A stretch of DNA of 9,799 bases from positions 1-9,799 of the forward strand of contig CAJOHP010000201.1 in NCBI GenBank assembly GCA_905234355.1, in the 5' to 3' direction. The notes beneath the pieces were generated by a model. That model saw nothing but the letters and a program-made list of their open reading frames with translations, had not been told where the DNA came from and made no database searches. Below are positions 6,023-9,799 of this stretch, piece after piece; position 1 is the stretch's first letter, and each line of letters opens with the position of its first letter. This DNA is from an uncultured Prevotella sp. (GTDB lineage Bacteria > Bacteroidota > Bacteroidia > Bacteroidales > Bacteroidaceae). The translations under genes were made by a program, and so were the position numbers.

Positions 6023-7156
6023 TTACTTGTTACCTTTTACTTTTTTCTCACTCCTCACTCCGCCCGCATCAGCTGGCACATCACCATGTTGCTCACGAAG
6101 AGTCCGCGGCGGGTGAGCGTCGTCGGCGGTGTGGCACAGCAACCCGCCGTCGAGCAGCATCTGTGCCTGCTCCAGGCAGTAGTCACGCTGCTGCGGGGTA
6201 AGCAGGCCGAGAGGCAATCCCTCGCAGGTGCGCAGTGAGGTGAGCACGAGGTCGTTGTAGCGTGTGTCGTCGTCGAGCACCTCGTAGTCGTAGCACGGCG
6301 TGCCGCACTCTATCCCGGTGACGTAGCGCTCCACATCGTCCACATTCCACGACCGCGTACGTCCGTCGTAGCTGTGGGCGGCAGCGCCCAGGCCTATGTA
6401 GGGCGTAGCACGCCAGTAGCTGCTGTTGTGCTGCGAGCGGAATCCGGGCCGTGCGAAGTTGCTTATCTCGTAGTGCTCGTAGCCCGCAGCCGTAAGTGTG
6501 TCGATGAGCACGTCATACATCTGCAGGCTCAGCTCCTCGTCGGCCTCGCTCACTATTCCCTGCTGCAGCATGCCGTAGAGCGACGTGCCCTCCTCGTAGC
6601 TCAGCGCGTAGGCCGAGAGGTGTTCCACGTCCAGGTCCAGGGCCTGCCGCACGTCGCTCTGCCAGTCGGCCAGCGTCTCGCCGGGAAAGCCATACATCAG
6701 GTCTATGCTGATGTTGGCTATTCCTGCCTGGCGCAGCAGCTGCACAGCCATGTCCACCTCGCATGCCGTATGCCGCCGGTGGAGAAAGTGCAGCCGCTCG
6801 TCGCTGAATGTCTGTGCACCCATAGACACGCGGTTCACTGGCAGCTCTGCCAAGGTTTCGGCAAACGGTGCGGTCACATCGTCGGGGTTGCACTCTATGG
6901 TCACCTCGTGCACGCCGTCCAAGCCATATACCTTATTTATATATAGGAAGAGCTGCTTCAGCTGGTCGGCCGTGAGCTGGCTGGGCGTGCCACCTCCGAG
7001 GTAGACCGTGGTGAGGGGCTCGGCACGCCGCTGCTCCATCTCCCGGCACAGCGCGTCGACGTAGCGCTGCCGCCACGCGCTCAGTGTGGTGGAGTAGAAG
7101 CCGCAATAGATGCAGCGGCTCTTGCAGAATGGTATGTGTATGTAAAGTCCGGCCAT
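6023..7156 (-). CDS. hemW: Radical-SAM heme chaperone HemW, C-terminus frameshifted
   Basis: The protein starts MAGLYIHIPFC with the radical-SAM iron-sulfur motif CxxxCxxC at C11, C15 and C18. It then shows YLGGGTPSQL, ECNPDD, NRVSMGAQTF, SIDLMYGFPGET, HLSAYALSYEEGT and the HemW-typical YIGLGAAAHS. HemW proteins bind heme and deliver it to respiratory enzymes; they were long misnamed oxygen-independent coproporphyrinogen oxidases. The start at 7156 is chosen because the reading frame upstream only offers a TTG at 7204 and the family begins at this Met. The end is odd. After GLLCHTAD the frame gives a Pro/Arg-rich nonsense tail to a TAA at 6023 (377 residues). Shifting by one base near 6119-6125 restores TLTRRGLFVSNMV and a TGA at 6055-6057 (about 366 residues), the normal HemW ending. 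Most of the protein is intact, so even the altered form might be partly functional. It follows fbp after 50 bases. Confidence 0.88.
   Translation of the reverse strand: MAGLYIHIPFCKSRCIYCGFYSTTLSAWRQRYVDALCREMEQRRAEPLTTVYLGGGTPSQLTADQLKQLFLYINKVYGLDGVHEVTIECNPDDVTAPFAETLAELPVNRVSMGAQTFSDERLHFLHRRHTACEVDMAVQLLRQAGIANISIDLMYGFPGETLADWQSDVRQALDLDVEHLSAYALSYEEGTSLYGMLQQGIVSEADEELSLQMYDVLIDTLTAAGYEHYEISNFARPGFRSQHNSSYWRATPYIGLGAAAHSYDGRTRSWNVDDVERYVTGIECGTPCYDYEVLDDDTRYNDLVLTSLRTCEGLPLGLLTPQQRDYCLEQAQMLLDGGLLCHTADDAHPPRTLREQHGDVPADAGGVRSEKKVKGNK
6047..6060. repeat. Two tandem CTCACTC heptamers at the original hemW stop
   Basis: CTCACTC occurs twice in tandem (6047-6053 and 6054-6060). On the hemW sense strand this is GAGTGAG twice, and the restored hemW TGA stop (6055-6057) lies inside it. 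The unit differs from CTCATYT of the long array at two positions or fewer. With only two copies the relation could be chance. Confidence 0.5.
6119..6125 (-). other. Probable one-base frameshift site in hemW
   Basis: On the coding strand the bases read GCC GAC GAC GCT. Dropping one G (GCC GAC ACG CTC ACC) restores the conserved HemW C-terminus. Loss of two bases after the second GAC's G would do the same. The local GAC-GAC repeat is a plausible place for slippage or a base-calling error. Confidence 0.8.
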
Positions 7157-7206
7157 GGCTGTCTGAGGTGCGGGGCCGCTCCGCCCGCCCTTTCTATGGT
7201 GCAAGC

Positions 7207-9219
7207 TTACCCGCGTTTCTCCTTGACGATGCCGTGCCGATAGGCATAGAGCAGTCGTTTGAGATCGGCTATCTGTAGGCGCAGCTCAGCGCCCTTGTCG
7301 GTGTCGGCCACGAGCATGCGGTGCGTGGACATCTCGACGATTTGTGTGGTGGACTTGATGTCGGTGCCGCGTCGTATGGCATCCTGTGCGCTGGTGAACG
7401 GCTCGTGCTGCACGAGCTGGAAGCCTCGGCTGTGATAGACCAGTGTGTAGCCGGCAATGCCCGTCTCGCTGTGGTAGGCCTCGGAGAAACCGCCGTCGAT
7501 GACCATGAGGCGTCCGCCGGCCTTGATGGGGTTCTCGCCCTTGGAGGCATGCACGGGCACGTGGCCGTTGATGATGTGGCGGTTGTCGCCGCCCACGCCG
7601 AAGGCATCGAGTATGCGGTCGCACACCTCGCCAGCATTGCGCAGCTGGAAGTAGTAGCCTTTCTCCTCGTGGTAGGTGTCTTTGTCGGTGAGGAAGTATC
7701 GCTCGAAGGTGGCCATCTTCGACTTGTCGAACAGTGGCGAGTCGGGGCCGCACCAGAGGTAGAGGAAGTAGTCTTTGGCAAAGTCTTTCAGCTCCTGCGG
7801 GGTGTCGCTCTCGAAGGCGGCGCGGATGAGCTGTCCGGTGTATTCCATGAGGGCTTTGCCGCTGTATCTCTCGCCCAGGATTTCTACGTCCTTGAGCGAA
7901 CCGTCGGCATTGAGCGGTATGGAGGCGTGGAAGAGCAGGTTCTGGTTGCACACATTGTACATGCAACCGTGGCTGAGTATGGTGCGTATGTGCTTGCGTA
8001 GCTTCTCGCTGACACGGAAGGAGTGGTGGAGCTTCTGCATGAGGTCGGCCTCGTCAGGGGTAAGACCGTAGCAGGGCGTCGGGCTGCCGTCGGGGGTGAA
8101 GATGGTAGGGAAGTGGCACGACTGCATGGCGTAGTCGCGTCTGTCGATGGTGCACACCTGCCGCTTGGCGTCAATGTGCTCGAGGAGACACCGGTCTTCC
8201 ATGTGCCACTCGGGGCGTCGGTGGAAGATGGCGGCCTCGGTCTTGAACTGCATCACGGTGATGGCCTTGTGCATCTTGGCTGCGAGCTGCAGGGTCTTGT
8301 CGTCCATGGTGTGGCCCTTGAGCAGCTTGGGCACAAACTCGGTGCAGGGGTCGTCGGCATAGGTCTCGAGGGCGAAGGTGGCCAGCGGCACGAGGTTGAT
8401 GCCGTAGCCTTCCTCGAGGGTGGCCAGGTTGGCATAGCGCAGGGAGAGGCGCAGCACGTTGCAGATGCAGGCGTCGTTACCGGCGGCGGCACCCATCCAG
8501 AGAATGTCGTGGTTGCCCCACTGAATGTCCCACGAATGGTACTGCCTTAGGGTGTCCATGATGATGTGTGCGCCGGGGCCGCGGTCGTAGATGTCGCCGA
8601 GGATGTGGAGCTGGTCGATAGCCAGGCGCTGTATGACGTTGCAGAGCGCCACGATGAAGTCGTCGGCACGGCCTGTAGTGATGATGGTGTCGACGATGAC
8701 GGCCACATAGGCGGCCTTGTCCTGGTCGTCTGTGCGCTCGTGGAGCAGTTCCTCGATGATGTAGCTGAACTCCTGTGGCAGTGACTTGCGCACCTTGGAG
8801 CGTGTGTACTTGCTCGATACGTCGCGGCAGACGCGCACGAGCTGGTGTATGGTGATGTGGTACCAGTCGTCGATGTCGTCTTCGTTAGCCTTGATGAGCT
8901 CCAGCTTCTGCTCGGGGTAGTAGATGAGTGTGCACAACTCCTTCTTCTCGCTTTCGCGTATGGTGGTACCGAAAATCTCAGACACCTTGCGCTTGATGTT
9001 GCCCGAGGCGTTTTTCAGCACGTGCTGGAAGGCTTCGTGCTCGCCGTGCAGGTCGGCAAGGAAATGCTCGGTGCCCTTGGGCAGGTTGAGGATGGCCTCC
9101 AGATTGATAATCTCGCTGGCAGCATCGGCCACGGTGGGATAGGTGGTGGCCAGCAGATTCAGGTAGCGCTCCTCGCTAAGGGGGGACTGCTCGGGGTGAT
9201 GGCTGGTTGCGGTATTCAT
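7207..9219 (-). CDS. fbp: Class III fructose-1,6-bisphosphatase
   Basis: This 670-residue cytoplasmic enzyme should hydrolyse fructose 1,6-bisphosphate to fructose 6-phosphate, the committed step of gluconeogenesis. The length fits the large class III enzymes found in Firmicutes and Bacteroidetes, which are unrelated to the E. coli Fbp and GlpX types. It carries the metallophosphoesterase signatures in order: DLHGEH (D56, H58), GDIYDRG at 208-214 (D209, D212, R213) and GNHD at 235-238. Near the C-terminus is a conserved NGHVPVHASKGENPIKAGG block, followed by IDGGFSEAYH and the stretch ending KEKRG. The family usually depends on Mn2+ and, in Bacillus, is controlled by AMP and phosphoenolpyruvate; that is family knowledge, not visible here. 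Its ATG overlaps the upstream stop as ATGA (9216-9219), indicating translational coupling. HemW follows after 50 bases. The frame is open and motifs are intact throughout. No promoter is seen inside the cluster, so transcription probably starts beyond the right edge. Confidence 0.95.
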   Translation of the reverse strand: MNTATSHHPEQSPLSEERYLNLLATTYPTVADAASEIINLEAILNLPKGTEHFLADLHGEHEAFQHVLKNASGNIKRKVSEIFGTTIRESEKKELCTLIYYPEQKLELIKANEDDIDDWYHITIHQLVRVCRDVSSKYTRSKVRKSLPQEFSYIIEELLHERTDDQDKAAYVAVIVDTIITTGRADDFIVALCNVIQRLAIDQLHILGDIYDRGPGAHIIMDTLRQYHSWDIQWGNHDILWMGAAAGNDACICNVLRLSLRYANLATLEEGYGINLVPLATFALETYADDPCTEFVPKLLKGHTMDDKTLQLAAKMHKAITVMQFKTEAAIFHRRPEWHMEDRCLLEHIDAKRQVCTIDRRDYAMQSCHFPTIFTPDGSPTPCYGLTPDEADLMQKLHHSFRVSEKLRKHIRTILSHGCMYNVCNQNLLFHASIPLNADGSLKDVEILGERYSGKALMEYTGQLIRAAFESDTPQELKDFAKDYFLYLWCGPDSPLFDKSKMATFERYFLTDKDTYHEEKGYYFQLRNAGEVCDRILDAFGVGGDNRHIINGHVPVHASKGENPIKAGGRLMVIDGGFSEAYHSETGIAGYTLVYHSRGFQLVQHEPFTSAQDAIRRGTDIKSTTQIVEMSTHRMLVADTDKGAELRLQIADLKRLLYAYRHGIVKEKRG

Positions 9220-9788
9220 ATCTTCAGATGATTGTAGATGAGTTTCCTTAGTGTTTCTGTTTTACGGTCGTCGATAGGTGGCAGGGGCATGAAGCCCTCG
9301 TCGAGGAGTGTCTGTTCGGCTGCTATCTGCATGATACGTGCTGCGGTGGGGCTGAGCTTGCGTGCATGGAGCTCGGCGACGAGCCGTTCCTCATCGGTGC
9401 TCACGGTCATGAGCAGCTTGTGCAGCTCGGCCAGACGGCAGAGGGGCAGCTGGCCACGGTCTATGTCGTGGGTGGTTTGCTCCAAGTGTGTGAGGACGGT
9501 GGCTGAGCCGAGTAGCAGTGGCTGCTCGTAGCTGGCGGGCACGTAGCTGTGATAGTCGCCGGCCTGAAGGGGCTGTATGCTGAACCCGAGCAGGGCGGCG
9601 CCGTGCTCCACAAAGGACATCACGCCCTCCTGACGGGCATAGATGGCGAGCTGCCGCCACGCCGCCGGGGTAAGGTTGTGCTGTGGCGCGTCGGTCCACC
9701 GGGCGTCGCCGGCGATGCCGGCCTTGAGCAGGGTGTGGAGCGTGGCGAGGGTGTCGGCGTCCATGAGCTCGAGCACGAAGGAGTCCAT
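9216..9788 (-). CDS. Unrecognised mostly helical protein, possibly a nucleotidyltransferase-like remnant; may be 5'-partial
   Basis: I cannot assign this protein with confidence. From the ATG at 9788 it is 190 residues; a GTG lies just before it at 9791, and the frame stays open to the window edge, so the true start may be outside. It looks soluble, leucine- and alanine-rich and largely alpha-helical, with no signal peptide or membrane segment. The N-terminal part (LLKAGIAGD, then WRQLAIYARQEGVMSFV) recalls the start of the uncharacterised Bacteroidetes nucleotidyltransferase family (PF14907). The later part (SATVLTHLEQTTH, then LCRLAELHKLL) recalls that family's helical C-terminal half. However, the catalytic LLKG and GDID motifs expected between them are absent. 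This resemblance is from memory and unverified. The stop TGA overlaps the fbp start (ATGA), so the two genes are very probably co-transcribed and translationally coupled. Confidence 0.6.
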   Translation of the reverse strand: MDSFVLELMDADTLATLHTLLKAGIAGDARWTDAPQHNLTPAAWRQLAIYARQEGVMSFVEHGAALLGFSIQPLQAGDYHSYVPASYEQPLLLGSATVLTHLEQTTHDIDRGQLPLCRLAELHKLLMTVSTDEERLVAELHARKLSPTAARIMQIAAEQTLLDEGFMPLPPIDDRKTETLRKLIYNHLKI

Positions 9789-9799
9789 CACCTTGCGGT

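Noticed and set aside
5473..6201. 242-residue + strand frame opposite the HD gene and the hemW end
   Set aside because: It spans two real - strand genes and their junction, lacks recognisable motifs and has no plausible leader.
7157..7204. Longer HemW from TTG at 7204
   Set aside because: The extra 16 residues are Arg/Gly/Pro-rich and not family-like, whereas MAGLYIHIPFC is a typical HemW start.
7321..8550. Open frames on the + strand opposite fbp (7321-8001 and 8023-8550)
   Set aside because: They are antisense to intact, motif-rich fbp and show only the composition typical of the complementary strand.

Overview
The window looks like chromosomal DNA of a Bacteroidales bacterium, most likely Prevotella or a close relative. 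The signs are a promoter of the Bacteroidetes type (-33 TTTG, -7 TAnnTTTG), A-rich leaders without strong Shine-Dalgarno sequences, a class III fructose-1,6-bisphosphatase, a secreted glycosidase ending in a Prevotella-style C-terminal tail, and coding DNA strongly G/C-biased at third positions next to AT-rich spacers. The genus is an inference from these features, not from a search.

Layout. Bases 1-211 are a non-coding leader with two copies of an 11-base promoter core. Bases 212-5153 on the + strand hold a two-gene operon for exported galactose-releasing enzymes: a GH2 beta-galactosidase-like enzyme and, 29 bases later, a GH27 alpha-galactosidase-like enzyme carrying a duplicated NPCBM-like sugar-binding insert. 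The GH27 gene is broken by a single-base frameshift near 3327, which separates its two predicted catalytic aspartates. Bases 5145-5383 are a repeat region: a 49-base inverted repeat with a 39-base loop, running directly into 19 uninterrupted heptamers CTCATYT. It fills the gap between convergent genes and supplies part or all of both stop codons.

The - strand from the right edge down to 5383 is a compact four-gene cluster, transcribed right to left. It comprises an unrecognised gene (possibly a nucleotidyltransferase-like remnant, perhaps cut by the window edge), class III fbp (ATGA overlap with its upstream neighbour), hemW (radical-SAM heme chaperone, with a C-terminal frameshift near 6119-6125) and a small HD-domain hydrolase resembling the hydrolase domain of SpoT/Mesh1. 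The cluster is housekeeping in character: gluconeogenesis, heme handling and possibly alarmone turnover.

The most notable items are the heptamer/inverted-repeat structure and its habit of sitting on stop codons, the offset tandem duplication in the GH27 protein, and two one-base frameshifts in otherwise well-preserved genes. The last could be assembly error or real decay. No tRNA, rRNA, CRISPR array, insertion sequence or phage gene was seen.
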